A DNA stretch of 64,000 nucleotides from Eurosta solidaginis. Lineage: Eukaryota; Arthropoda; Insecta; Diptera; Tephritidae. Both the position numbers and the translations under genes were made by a program. Of the stretch, positions 10,995 through 22,821 are shown one piece after another. Position 1 is the stretch's first letter. Every line of letters starts with the position of its first letter. The notes under the pieces were generated by a model, which was not told the DNA's origin, did no database searches, and saw nothing but the letters and a program-made list of their open reading frames with translations. The DNA is taken from assembly GCF_040869045.1 (NCBI RefSeq), contig NC_090324.1, positions 55,333,346 to 55,397,345 of the forward strand. The letters are read 5' to 3'.

Positions 10995-12935
10995 TTTGTT
11001 GTTGATGTTGTAGCAGTGCTTCGCCCCATCATCAATGTCCTCTAACGGGAGTCCAAGGAATCTTGCAGTTTCAACAGGGGTGTACCATAATGAGAGGGGT
11101 GTTAGAGGCGTTGGTTCCACATTACAATTAAAGAGATGGTTGGTGTCATGTGGGGACACTATGCAAACGGGGCATACATTTTGTATGTCGGGGTTGATTC
11201 TGGATAGGTAAGAGTTTAACCTGTTACTGTATCCAGGTCGAAGTTGAGCTAGAGTGACTCGCGTTTCCCTGGGGAGTATGCGTCCCTCTTCCGTAAGTTT
11301 TGGGTACTGTTCTTTGAGTACTGGATTCACCGGGCAATTCCTGGCATAAAGGTCCGGCGCCTGTTTGTGGAGTTCGATGAGGACCTGGTTGTGTTTTTTG
11401 CTTCATACGGCTGAGTTCTCAGGTGCCATATTTCCTCGTAATGCTTACGGAAGTGACTCCTTAAGCCCCTGGGCGGTGTTGGCTCATCAATCAGATGTCG
11501 GTTGGGATGCCCAGGTTTCTGGGTATTCAACAGGAGATGTTTGGTTAGCATCTCATTTCTCTCCCTGATGGGGAGTATTCTCGCCTCATTATGTAGGTGG
11601 TGTTCTGGGCACATAAGAAGACAACCCGTGGCGGTTCTGAGGGTAGTATTTTGGCAGGCCTGTAGCTTCTTCCAGTGAGTGGTCTTTAGGCTTGGCGACC
11701 ATATCGGGGACGAGTAGCATGCAATCGACTGGCCAATTGCTTTCTAAGTAGTAATGAGCGTTTCTTTATCTTTTCCCCAAGTACTGTCAGCAAAAGATTT
11801 GAGGATTTTATTACGGCTCTGGATTTTTGGTACAATTGCGGCTGCATGCTGACCAAAATGTAGATCCTGATCAAATGTCACACCCAAGATTTTGGGGTGT
11901 AGGACAGTTGGTAGTGTAGTGCCATCGACGTGGATGTTCAAAATGGTCGACATTTGGGACGTCCATGTTGTAAATAAGGTCGCGGATGATTTAGTCGGTG
12001 ATAATACCAGGTTTCGTGAGGCGAAAGAAACTGTAGAGATCAGGGAGGTAGCCGTTTATTCTGTTGCAAAGCTCATCGGTCTTTGGGCCTGGGCCTGTGG
12101 CCATTATTGTGCAGTCATCGCCGTAGGAAACGATAATAACTCCTTCTGGTGGCGAAGGTAGCTTTTATATGTAGAAGTTAATCAAAAGTGTGGATAGGAC
12201 ACCACCCTATGGCAGCCCTTGTTTAATTTTTCTTGATTTAGATGATTCGTTTCTAAATTGCACCGATGCCTGCCGGCCACCCAGACAATTTGCGGTCCAC
12301 TTTTTAAGACATGGGGGAAGGGTAGACCCTTCCAGGTCTTGCAGTAACGATTCATGGTTGACCATATCAAAAGCTTTTGATAGGTCTAGCGCAACAAGTA
12401 CTGTTCTATGGTGGGGGTTTTGATTTAAACCGCAATTTATTTGGTTGCTAATGGCATTTAGCGCGGTGGTGGTGCTATGGAGTTTTATGAAGCCATGCTG
12501 ATGACAGGCTAGCTGCAAATTTGCTTTGAAGTAGGGAAGCAAAATGGCTTCAAGCGTCTTGGCTACTGGCGATAGGAGAGACATCGGGCGATATGACTCT
12601 CCTATGTTAGCTGGTTTTTCAGGCTTTAGTAGCGGGACCACCTTGGCCATTTTCCATTTTTCGAGAATGACGAAAGTGGAAAGAGACAGGCTGAAGACAT
12701 GCGCTAAATATTTGAAACCTCCTTTCCCTAGGCTTTTAAGCATCGGCATGGCTATGCCGTCTGCCACTGCTTTGGATGGTTTATCATGACCGTTGGCGTC
12801 CTCAACCTCTTTGGCGGTGATGGTAATTGGAGACGCGCTGAATTTATGTTTATGTGCGCGTCTGTTGGCCCTCCGTCTATCTTTGTTTACAGTAGAATGC
12901 ATTATATATATTTTTGGCAAAAAGCGCTCGCGCAT
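10995..12935 (-). pseudogene. Non-LTR element: reverse transcriptase and C-terminal Cys/His domain
   Basis: The frame 12935-12207 holds the RT fingers and palm. ESYRPMSLLSPVAKTLE is motif 1/2, and VALDLSKAFDMVN is motif A with the catalytic aspartate. After a frame break the catalytic box reads YGDD (about 12107-12118) instead of the usual (F/Y)ADD, followed by the thumb in 11953-11744. The frames 11614-10977 include QLRPGYSNRLNSYL and a zinc-like CPVC...HDTNHLFNC segment typical of this group. At least four breaks are present, so the enzyme is inactive. Confidence 0.85.
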
Positions 12936-14226
12936 TTTTTCGCATCCGACAGCACTTTATCGCCAAACGCGATGGAAATTTTGTCATTGTGCTTAGACGG
13001 ATTCGATAGGGACTTTACTGTGGACCAAAGTTTACCTACACCGGCAGAGAGGTTATAACCGCTTAGGTGCTCCTCCAATTTCTCCCGCTTGTGTTCATCC
13101 ACAAGCATTCTGATGCGTTCGTTTATATCCCTTATTTGGAGGTCGCCGGGATCGAGCTGTCTTATAAGGTCACATTCTCTCGCTAAGTTTACGGCCTCCG
13201 CCGGAAAATGAGGCCTAATTTCGGGAATTCTACCGGCGGGAATGAAGTGAGTCGAAGCGGATTCAATAACCTTGCGGAAAGCAGGCTCCCCTTGCCAAAA
13301 CTCAGTCGGGATAGGGAGGGCAACAAAGCGGTTGTCTATAAAGCATTTGTATTCGGGCCACTTTCCTTTTTTGAAGTTTATGAAAGTGCGTTTTTCTGTG
13401 ACGATGAAGTCGGCGGTGCACGCGAGCGAAATAAGTATAGACAGGTGGTCGGATGCCAATGTTACCATCGGCTGCCAGTTGACGCAGTTTACGAGTCCTG
13501 CGCCCATGATGGATATATCCGGCCAACTGTGACAGCTTCCTACCATACGTGTGGGACGTCTCCATTTATTGTGCAGAACGTCGTTTCTTCTATTTGATCC
13601 GCCAACATCTCACCCCTACTGTCTGCCTGCAAGTTTGAATGCCATAGATAGTGATGGGCATTGAAATCGCCCAAGATAACGCGATTATTGCCAGTGAGTA
13701 AGGCGCTGATATTAGGGCGGTATCCACTGAAGCAACAGGTGCAGGAGGAATGAAGATGTTGATGATTTCTAGGTTTGCATCACCTGACCGGACAGATAAG
13801 TCTTGACGTTCTAAGACACTGTCCTTGCGGCCGATGTCGGCATCAATGATATTGCACTGAGTGGTGTATGATAAACGCGAGGCCGCCTCCATTTCCGCTC
13901 TCGCGATCTTTTCTGTGGACATTATACCCAGAACAGGTCTGCAGAGCAGATCTTGCTGTGAGTTTAGTCTCTTGAATCACAGCAATGCGGATGTTGTGCC
14001 GCTTCATGAAATCGACTATCGTCGTGATCTTCCCAGTTAATCCATTACAGTTTAACTGCAGAATTCTGAAGTGCAACGGGAGGACTTCGTCACTCTGGGA
14101 GTAAGTGACGGGCGAATACGCCTGGGTTGTCAAAGGATAGGTCGCAACTGCTGTTGTGGCATTGGGACTGGACGTTCTTGGGTAAGCATTGGGGTACCCG
14201 GTGTATTTGTGTATGCGGCCTGGCAA
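12902..14226 (-). pseudogene. Non-LTR element: apurinic-type endonuclease domain
   Basis: Three overlapping minus-strand frames (14226-13843, 13922-13590, 13546-12902) form one endonuclease domain. Visible family motifs are LQLNCNGL at the start, the metal-binding glutamate in IQETKL, the GGG(L/I)A motif, and ASDHLSI (the S-D-H motif) about 13450. This domain nicks the target so that the 3' end can prime reverse transcription. There are at least two frameshifts. The last frame continues into the linker to the reverse transcriptase. Confidence 0.85.
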
Positions 14227-14395
14227 TATGGCGCAATGAAACCCGTCGGGGGGTTGCCGTCGCGGAGTTCAGAATATCTATCAAAGTGACACCGTCCAAG
14301 GCAGGAGCTGAATTGGGCGGCTGTCGCAAACATATATATTCTGTACTGGCAAACGGTGCAAAAGGAGGTAGTGACTAAGAGTCTGTTTCCCTGAC

Positions 14396-14989
14396 TTACA
14401 CGATTGCTGCCGGAAAAGAGGGGGAGAGAAGACGCGGGCAGGGGCTGTTGCTCGGAATTGCTTCCGACTCTACTACGGAGATTGTAGGTATGACTAGCAG
14501 CAGTCGTATGAGTTGGTGGCGCCGTGGGGGCGAGAAGCAGCGGGTACTTGTTGTGGCTTGCTGAGCAGCGGGGCTGCTGGAAGGTAGTGGGGGCGCACTA
14601 AGGAGTAGACTACGGGACGCCCTTGGGCGTGAACAGCAAGGAGCCACAAAATATTTATAGAAGTTAAGTGGACGTCTGGTTTTGGGATCTAGCCCAGAAC
14701 AACCTATCCGATGCAACCATCCCTTACACGAGACACACCGACAACACTATGACCGTCCTAAAAAAATTCTTTTCCGGCAGACGCAGCAAACCCATTTCTC
14801 AGGACCGGGGTCAGGAGACGGACCCGGATTGGATTCGATACCTTCCCGGAGCAAGAGAATATGGAGCAGTCCCGCTACAAGGAGCTGCTGGGAGGATGAC
14901 AATTTGTGGGAGGGACGCAACAAATTCAATGGGGTTACACTGAAATGAGAGTCCTTGGTCGGGAAAAATCCCGAGTCGCTCCGGTACAT
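14396..14989 (-). pseudogene. Non-LTR element: N-terminal segment with 2A-like motif and PHD-like zinc finger
   Basis: The first frame (14989-14747) has a leucine-rich run followed by GIESNPGP (encoded at 14819-14842), matching the NPGP core of viral-type 2A peptides, which cause ribosome skipping between G and P. The usual aspartate before I/V-E is glycine here. A cysteine pair (CCVC) follows. After a frame break the second frame (14716-14396) carries the second half of a zinc-binding pattern (CKGW...GCSGL...CC) and a low-complexity Ser/Pro/Arg region. Together they form an ORF1-like or leader protein. The frame break makes it a pseudogene. Confidence 0.7.
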
Positions 14990-15023
14990 AGGAGCACTGC
15001 CTTGGGAAGCGCATCGTCGACTT

Positions 15024-15835
15024 AGTAGTTAGGTTTGAGAAAAAAGAAGATGTCATAAGTATGTCGCAGAAGATAATTTTTGGATCAAGTTCCAAATTGC
15101 CCAGATGAAAACACTCTTTCCTTGAGTAGAGAGCAACAACAACAATTAGATTTAATAAAAAATATATTCCCATCTTTTGAGGAAGAAAGTCTGGAAAGAC
15201 TTTATTGATGGAGTACGTCATAGAGCTCCAACCAAACGTGCGTCCGATAAAGCAATGATACTTCCCGATATCTCCAGCTATTGAAAAATTAGCTCGTGCA
15301 GAGATAGAAGAAATGCTAAGGTTAGGTGCAATCGAGGAGGGTTCAAACATTACATGGTCCATTCCGATTGTTTCAGTGAAAAAGCCAAATAAAGTCCGTG
15401 TTTGTTTAGATTCTAGGAAACTCAATAGCGTAACAATTAAAGACGCTGGACCCCATACCTCGTATTGATGGTATTATGAGTAGAATACCTAAGGCAAGAT
15501 TTATTAGTTCCCTCGAGTTGCGACGAGGTTTTTGGCAAATCCCCCTCGCAGAAAACTCCCGAGAATACATCTGTTTCACCATCCCAAATAGTCCGCTTTA
15601 CCGATACCGCCTTATGCCTTTCGGTCTTTGCAATGCCCCGCAAGTACTATGTCGCTTGATGGATCGTATTATTCCATCAACACTAAAAAACTAAGTATTC
15701 TTCTATTTGGACGATCTTTTAATAGTATCGGAAATATTCGATACCCACATTTCCGTTTTGTCCGAAGTCGTTCATAATGTGAGGAAAGCAGGTCTTACCA
15801 TAAACGTCGAAAAGAGCAGATTCTCATCAGGGAAG
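15024..15835 (+). pseudogene. F1 Gypsy element: reverse transcriptase
   Basis: The RT frame resumes directly after the non-LTR element. Visible motifs are AEIEEMLRLGAIEEG, KVRVCLDSRKLN, SSLELRRGFWQIPLAE (the motif A aspartate is glutamate here), YRLMPFGLCNAPQ and FFYLDDLLIV (YLDD, 15700-15711). The enzyme would copy element RNA into DNA. Breaks: stop after RRL Y near 15212, frameshift near 15450, stop just before YLDD (15693), frameshift near 15825. With the motif A change this copy is dead. Confidence 0.88.
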
Positions 15836-16640
15836 TGAAGTATCTCGGATATATAGTAGGTGATGGTATCTTGAAAACAGACTCTGACAAAGTTTCAGCG
15901 GTTACTAATTACCCAGTTCCAACAAATGTCAAACAACTAAGGCGCTTTTCGGGCATGGCTGGGTGGTACAGGCGGTTTGCAGAGAACTTCGCGTCCATTA
16001 CAACACCGTTATCTAATCTTTTGAGAAATTGCAAACATTTTACTTGGAATGACGAAGTCCAAAAATCATTTCACAGTTTAAAGAATATGCTTTGTTCCGC
16101 GCCAATGTTGGCCAGTCCTAACTATGAGATCCCTTTTATAATTCAATGTGATGCAAGCAAACTCGGTGTCGGTGCTGTGCTGTCCCAGAAAGATGCTGAG
16201 GGTATTGAGGTGTTCAAAAATTAAATGAGGCCCAAAGTTACTACAGCGTTACCGAGTTGGAATGTCTGACGGCTATGCTTAGTCTCAAGCAGTTTAGGGC
16301 ATACGTGGAAGGCCAGGAATTCACGATTGGGACCGATCACGCCAGTTTACAATGGCTCATGCGGCAGACCGAGATGGTCCTTAAAATTGCAAGCATATAG
16401 GTTCAAAATCGAACATAGAAAATGTTCCTTAATTGTTGTACCGGACAGTCTCTCAAGGCAAAATTCCGACACAGCTGCCGAAATTAACGAGTTAGAAGTC
16501 AGCCCCTTAGTTGATTTGAGTTCGTCCGAATTTTTCTCCGAAGACTACAAAAAAATTGTTAGTCGGGTCCGAAATAATGAATCACATTTACCAGAACTCC
16601 AAATTATTGATGAAAAGGTATATAAAAGAACGTAACATGC
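15835..16640 (+). pseudogene. F1 Gypsy element: RT connection and RNase H
   Basis: The frame 15835-16224 carries VKYLGYIV and the thumb/connection, ending with the RNase H start IIQCDASKLGVGAVLSQ (first catalytic Asp). A frame break near 16220 separates this from TELECLTAMLSLKQFRAYV (catalytic Glu) and IGTDHASLQWLM (third Asp). A small deletion near 16370 joins on to the DSLSRQ motif in 16327-16635. The domain is closely related to the minus-strand copy at 62567-63751, which makes the breaks easy to place. Confidence 0.85.
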
Positions 16641-17288
16641 CGATGGAAATCCGGCACGTGAGACTTTTAACTGGAGGTTGTGGATACCGAAAACTTTGGC
16701 TGGACAGGTAATTGAAAATGCCCACTGTCCTCCAAACAAATGCCACGGTGGCATAGCGAAAACTTTAGAGTGGCTGAGACTTAATCTATATTGGCCAAAC
16801 ATGACTACCGATGTTAAAGATTACGTTGTGAGATGCCAGGCTTGCCGACAGAGTAAAGCCCCTAATTCGATATTATGACCACCTATGTCTGCTCAGTATG
16901 CTGTCCAACGGTCATTTCAAAATCTCTATATTGATATAATTGGTCCTTATCCAAGACCAAAGCAGGGAAATAGGGACATACTGATTTTGTTTGATCATCT
17001 CACCATATTCCCCCTGCTAAAAGCTATCCGTAACTTTAATACCACCTTGATTTGCAGTTTCTTGAAAGATAATGTTTTTAGCGTTTTCGGCACTCCCTAA
17101 ATAATCTTTAGCGACAATGGGAAGCAATTCAAATCACAACAGTTTAGCAGTCTATTGGCAGAGCGGGTTATTAAGCATATCTTCACGGCCTTTTATAGTC
17201 CCCAGGCCAACGCCAGTGAGCGAATTAATCGGTCAACTATAGCAGGCATTAGGTCCTATTTGAAAGAAGATCAAACATGTTGGGACAA
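16641..17288 (+). pseudogene. F1 Gypsy element: integrase, truncated after the catalytic core
   Basis: The zinc finger is in 16678-16878 (H...H in ENAHCPPNKCHGG, then CQAC). The core has IDIIGPYPRP (first Asp), a premature stop near 17098, FSDNGKQF (second Asp), and SPQANASERINRS (Glu). The last about 140 residues present in the minus-strand copy (61539-61970) are missing. The coding sequence runs straight into the LTR-like start at 17291, so integrase C-terminus, stop codon and polypurine tract were removed by a deletion. Confidence 0.85.
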
Positions 17289-17290
17289 GG

Positions 17291-17426
17291 TGTACCATGG
17301 GTACATGATAGCATCGTTTTACTTTATCTGTAAATGCAAGCTTTATTTCATATTTCGTATTTTAAAATGATTACCAGCATACTTTTCTGCATACACGGAT
17401 GCCCTGTACCCACAAAAATAAACGCA
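17291..17426 (+). repeat. Start of F1-type LTR, second copy, interrupted by Helentron-like copy 2
   Basis: It begins TGTACCATGGGTACATG and matches 2851-2989 closely to the last base before the inserted repeat. Lying directly after F1 integrase coding, it is where the 3' LTR of this element should be. The match to the start of the F1 LTR at 61526 (minus) supports that reading. Confidence 0.6.
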
Positions 17427-19609
17427 TTTTTATACTCAGTTGGGCAGAGCTCACAGAGTATATTAACTTTGATTGGATAACGGTTGGTTGTATATGGTAT
17501 AAAGGAATCGAGATAGATATAGACTTCCATATATCAAAATCATCAGGATCGAAAAAAAAATTTGATTGAGCCATGTCCGCCCGTCCGTTAACACGATAAC
17601 TTGATTAAATTTTGAGGTATCTTAATGAAATTTGGTATGTAGGTTCCTGAGAACTCATCTCCGATCGCTATTTAAAATGATATCGGACTATAACCACGCC
17701 CACTTTTTCGTTATCGAAAATTACGATAAACCGAAAAGGTGCGATAATTCATTACCAAAGACGGATAAAGCGATGAAACTTGGTAGGTGAGTTGAACTTA
17801 TGACGCAGAATAGAAAATTAGTAAAAGTTTGGACAATGGACGTGGCACCGCACACTTTTAAAAGAAGGTAATTTAAAAGTTTTGCAAGCTGTAATTTGGC
17901 AGTCGTTGAAGATATCATGATGAAATTTGGCAGGAACGTTACTCCTATTACTATATATATGCTTAATAAAAATTAGCAAAATCGTAGAACGACCACGCCC
18001 ATTTTTGAAAAACAAATTTTTTAAGTCAAATTTTAACAAAAAATTTAATATGTTTACAGTATATAAGTAAATTATGTCAACATTCAACTCCAGTAATGAT
18101 ATGGTGCAACAAAATACAAAAATAAAAGAAAATTTCAAAATGGGCATGGCTCGGCCCTTTTTCATTTAATTTGTCTAGAATACTTGAATGCCATAAGTTG
18201 AACAAAAAATTACTAATCCTTGCGAAATTTGGTAGGGGCTTAGATTTTAGGACGATAACTGTTTTCTGCGAAAAAGGGTGAAATCGGTTGAAGCCACGCC
18301 CAGTTTTTATACACAGTCGACCGTCTGTCCTTCCGCCCGGCCGTTAACACGATAACTTGAGCAAAAATCGATATATCTTTACTTAACTCAGTTCACGCAC
18401 TTATCTGAACTCACTTTGTATTGGTATAAAAAATGGTCGAAATCCGACTATGACCACGCCCAATTTTTCGATATCGAAAATTACGAAAATGAAAAAAATG
18501 CCATAATTCTATACCAAATACGAAAAAAGGGATGAAACATGGTAATTGGATTGGTTAATTGACGCAAAATATAACGTTAGAAAAAAACTTTGTACAATCG
18601 GTGTGACACCTACCATATTAAGTACAAGAAAATGAAAAAGTTCTGCAGGGCGAAATAAAAAACCTTTGCAATCTTGGCAGGAATACTGTTCGTGGTATTA
18701 CATATATAAATAAATTAGCGGTATCCAAGAGATGATGTTCTGGATCACCCTGGTCCACATTTTGGTCGATATCTGGAAAACGCCTTCACATATACAACTA
18801 CCAACACTCCCATTTAAAATACTCATTAACACCTTTCGTTTGATGCCCATATCATACAAACACATTCTAGAGTCACCCCTGGTCCACCTTTATGGCGATA
18901 TCTCGAAAAGGCGTCCACTTATAGAACTAAGCCCCACGCCCTTTTAAAATACTTATTAACACTTCGTTTGATACCCATAATGTACAAACGCATTCTAGAG
19001 TCACCCCTGGTCTACCTTTATGGCGATATATCGAAAAGGCGTCCACCTATAGAACTAAGGCCCACTCCCTTTTAAAATACTCATTAACCCCTTTCATTTG
19101 ATAACCATATCGTACAAACAAATTCTAGGGTCACCCCTGGTCCACCTTTATGGCGATATTTCGAAACGGAGTCCACCTATGGAACTAAGGATCACTCACT
19201 TTTAAAATACTCATTAACACTTTTCATTTGATACCCATATCGTACAATCAAATTCTAGAGTCAACCCTGATCCACCTTTATGGCGATATCTCGAAAAGGC
19301 ATCCACCTATAGAACTAAGCCTACGCCTTTTAAAATTCTCATTAACATCTTTCATTTGATACCCATATCGTACAAACAAATTCTAAAGTCAGCCCTGGTC
19401 CACCTTTATGGCGATATCCCTAAATGGCGTCCACCTATAGAACTATGGCCCACTCCCTCATAAAATACTCTTTAATACCTTTCATTTGATACACATGTCA
19501 TACAAACACATTCCAGGGTTACCTCGGTTCATTTTCCTACATGGTTATTTTCCTTTATGTTGTCACCATAGCTCTCAACTGAGTATGTAATGTTCGGTTA
19601 CACCCGAGC
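17427..19609 (+). mobile_element. Helentron/DINE-like element, family A, copy 2
   Basis: The 5' motif ATACTCAGTTGGG starts at 17432. The body matches copy 1 throughout, and the tandem array has only six units (about 18760-19490). The 3' inverted motif CTCAACTGAGTAT is intact at 19574-19586, followed by a damaged hairpin (GTTCGG...CCGAGC). The last about 16 bases (ending CTTACTTG in other copies) are missing, and unrelated sequence starts at 19610. Orientation is the same as copy 1. Confidence 0.8.
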
Positions 19610-21425
19610 TATGTTTTGTCTAGCGAAATAGCGATAGACATGACTGGCAATTTGACTTAGTATCAGATTCCGCAAATTTTCCTCTTTCTTTTACTTTGGA
19701 ATCGACGGTAGCTGATAATGATATTGAATGTATGTCCAAAATTAGGAGATGACTTGTTGAAATTTTAAAAAAATTAAAAAAAAAAAAAAGTTAAATAATT
19801 TAACCACCGGCCTAGGAGAATACCATAGCTGACAGTATATTAGCAGAGATCATCATTGGTAAGAAAAATAAACTGTATAGTGAAGTGCCCAGTAAATATA
19901 TGAAATTTTTTATGAGATGTTTAAATACCTGCTAAAAGCAATTGTGTTAAAGGGATTTGGGGATCGCGCAGCCGGATCAGCGTGACCGGCACCCGGCATA
20001 AACGTTTGCGATCACAGAAAATTACAATTATTTAATTTTTCCCGCCATAAAGCTTCACGCAAATACGCTATACATAATTATAGAATAAAAAAAAAGAAAA
20101 CATAACCTGAAATCAAAGGAAATACATATAAAACTCAAAGTCCAATATGCACTTGCATATTGCAATTGATACCCACCTCTAGATATACATAGGCATATGT
20201 ACTTACCTTAATACTTACAATAAGATTCCCTAAAATTAATTATGCGGTATGAAGAAAAAGCTTAGATTATAATGAAACAGAATTTCGAACTTTTTACATA
20301 CAAACTTACCAACATTAAAGTTTCAAAATTTAAATGTAATCTAAAATAGGCATGTTTACATATCATATTTCCAGTCATAAATACTTATACTTAGGTTTGG
20401 TTATGGAACTATGTTAGAGTGATAGGTACATACACACAAACTAGTGTATAGGATTTAACAGTCTTCTTGCTTAAATCGTAATAATGATCAATAAGATCAC
20501 CCAACCTAACTCAACATAAGGTTATGTTCATACATATTAAATCAAATTAGAAGATATAAGTACTATTTAAGAGAGTACGCTTGTAAAAGCGTAAGACATT
20601 TCGGTAGACTTTTTTTTTTTGATTTTCGTTTCTCTTTGCATCTGAGATGAGCGCTTACTCTATCTGTCATACAGTCCTCTAGTTTGCTTAGTTGGCATAT
20701 GACTACTGATAACCCCAAAAATAAAATGTGCCTCTTAGACATACCTAAGCAAATTTTTATATGTCCCGATTTATGTAGACCATTATATAGCTATGACCGG
20801 CATAGTTATACTATAGAACAATCATATAAACCTGTCGTCCCATGTCAAAGGGCAGCCTGCTTTAAATTCGAATTTTTTTTTTATATATAATCCTACACTA
20901 AGCGGAATCGCTGCTCATCTGAAGCAGCAGCAACACAGCAAGGAGGCCACTTCGCTACGTGGGAATGCCAACAACGTGAGCTCGTTCTGATTTGATTCTT
21001 ATTTATAAACATATATTAAGTATTGGTATTAATATGCACATTTATTAACCTGCAATAATTCATGCATATAGGTATTTTCACATTTTTTTTTGATATTGAA
21101 TAAGAAGGGCGGGCAAATTAAATCACCTTCGGATCAAAAAAAAAAAAAACCATGCAATCCTAAATGCATGAATTATTTCACCGACATAGATGCCGTAGTT
21201 GATTTTTTTCTTCGCGCTTCACGCTCCCTGTCATACTTAGATCAGACACTTACTCAGGTATATGCTTTTCAAACCGCATAGACCAATAGTATCGTAGCTT
21301 TACAACTCTCTGAGTACTCCCTTTTGAATACATTTGTGTATTCAATTCGTTTTCGTCTCTTCTTTCGTAAACCGGTTTCCGAGTTCCTTTTGGCTTTTCT
21401 TATTTGCCAAAGTATGCACATATAT
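19610..21425. other. Unassigned 1.8 kb between Helentron copy 2 and block A2
   Basis: No reading frame with recognisable protein content, no terminal repeats and no target duplication were found. It has A- and T-runs (19770-19790, 20610-20622, 21139-21150). In the paralogous arrangement near 6807 this segment is absent, so it was either inserted here (removing the end of the Helentron-like copy) or deleted there. Confidence 0.5.
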
Positions 21426-22622
21426 TTTATTTAATCTAAGTCAACGACCTTAAAAATTCTTTTGTTGAGGTAGGTCGGGATACAAAATTATCATATTACA
21501 CCCTAGCAAAAATGTTCATAGATATACTTCTAACAAATATTTTAAGCAAATTTAAATTCACTATTCTTTTTAGAAGCCATATATCGCTCACTTTTACTTT
21601 ATATTGACCTTATATATAGGTATAAGCCACTATGAGTTGAATTGTTAAATAAAATATTTTTATGAATTGCTGATTTAAAAAATTTTGTCTGATTTAGAAG
21701 GAAGCGTAGGTTGTAGAAAGGGACTTTAGGAAAACCAACAAAGCCATGGTAGGGCGGGTGCAGAGCAGTCGCCAAAGTCGTTACAAACAGACGCTGCACC
21801 CGGTGTAGGGGCATGAATAACTCAAATTGGGAGACGGTTAGTCTGGAGTTGTGGCTATTAACTGTGCAAATTAAGTTTCGTTAGGGACGTAGTGTGAGGA
21901 GAAAGGGGCTTGGTCAACCGCTAAGAATTTTACCCACCCCAGGCTGAAACTCCGGGAACAAGCGAGTGCACACGTCTTAGCGGTTGGCAGTATCACAAGA
22001 CCTTCTCGTTGAACTGATACTTCAGTTTCGCCAGGCTCGGGCTATCAGCTAATAACAGTAGGCTTAGTCCTTATCCGCTTTTGATTGGATCTATATATAA
22101 TATTAAAGAATATATTTCCGCCATATTGCAAAGTGATATCAACGGATTTTGATGAATGGTTTGCAAAACTTTTAAGTTTTCTTCTGTTTTAATGTGGGTG
22201 GCATCGCGCCAGTTTTACCAAATTGTAATAAATCTATATTGTGCATAGCAATTTTTTATACACTCGTCAAGTTTGACCACTTCATCAATATTTTTTAAAA
22301 TATTGTTTCTTTTTTCCATTTTTGAAAGTAGACGTGGATATAATCTGATGTCGACCATTTTCAATACCAATATATCATCGACGATGCTGTAAAAGCTGCT
22401 TACTCCATCTACGAAGTTTTCACAATAAAACGGAAAAGCTCTATTGCATGACAAGTTAAAATGTATTGAAATTTTATGGAGTTATCAGCTTTTCATAATT
22501 TTTTTACCACCATATGCAGAAATCGTCTCCCAATCCACCATTAACAAAAAGTCGGTTTAAGTTAAACGCGGAGCTCTTAACGCATCGTTGACAATTTCAA
22601 TTTATGCTGATGTTGTGGGGTT
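21426..22622. repeat. Block A2, first part (paralogue of 6807-8036)
   Basis: It is collinear with A1 from TTTATTTAATCTAAGTCAAC to GATGTTGTGGGGTTAA. The minus-strand frame at 22454-22215 corresponds to 7846-7625 but carries a 1-base deletion that alters its C-terminus. Similarity stops sharply at 22622/8036. Confidence 0.8.
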
Positions 22623-22821
22623 AAAGACCCTTCCAACCTTTGCTTCGGGTGGATGGTATAATGGTGTGAAGATGATAGCGTGCGACAATATCGCGAGCTT
22701 GCGGTGGCTGGAGGAAGTGGTTCCAAACCTCCAAAGGCAAGGCACGAACGCACGGTTTGAGGTGGTGATAAAGCGCAAATCCCCACGGTACCAAAAGTTA
22801 AGGTATGGATACTATGCGTGA
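22588..22821 (+). pseudogene. Fragment resembling ORF1 (DUF4780-like) of a non-LTR element
   Basis: The 77-codon frame lies mostly in A2-specific sequence. Its stretch GWYNGVKMIACDNIASLRWL, followed by a spaced valine-rich strand and GYY, parallels the order GWLSITCRDATTPEWV...VVSDADI...VGYF in the ORF1 at 24929-26041. That suggests the same domain family from a different element. It is short, lacks an identified start, and the similarity was judged by eye, so this is a tentative call. Confidence 0.4.

Larger units (their letters stand above)
10995..15010 (-). mobile_element. Near full-length Jockey-like non-LTR retrotransposon inside the F1 protease gene
   Basis: On the minus strand the order is 5' region with a 2A-like motif, zinc-finger segment, endonuclease, reverse transcriptase and a C-terminal Cys/His segment. 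The 3' tail is built of CAACAA-type repeats. Both ends are flanked by 13-14 bp direct repeats, GCATCGT(T/C)GACTT at 10982-10994 and 15011-15023, the hallmark of target-primed reverse transcription. At about 4.0 kb it seems nearly complete but has many frameshifts and stops. Clade: Jockey superfamily with fair confidence. The exact clade (Jockey, LOA or Ingi/CR1 relatives) cannot be settled by eye. Confidence 0.9.

Noticed and set aside
13208..14378. Plus-strand ORFs across the non-LTR endonuclease region
   Set aside because: Antisense shadows; the minus strand shows clear endonuclease motifs.
19610..21425. A solo LTR or complete element in the unassigned 1.8 kb
   Set aside because: TG...CA pairs can be found, but none has both a flanking duplication and a second copy in the window.
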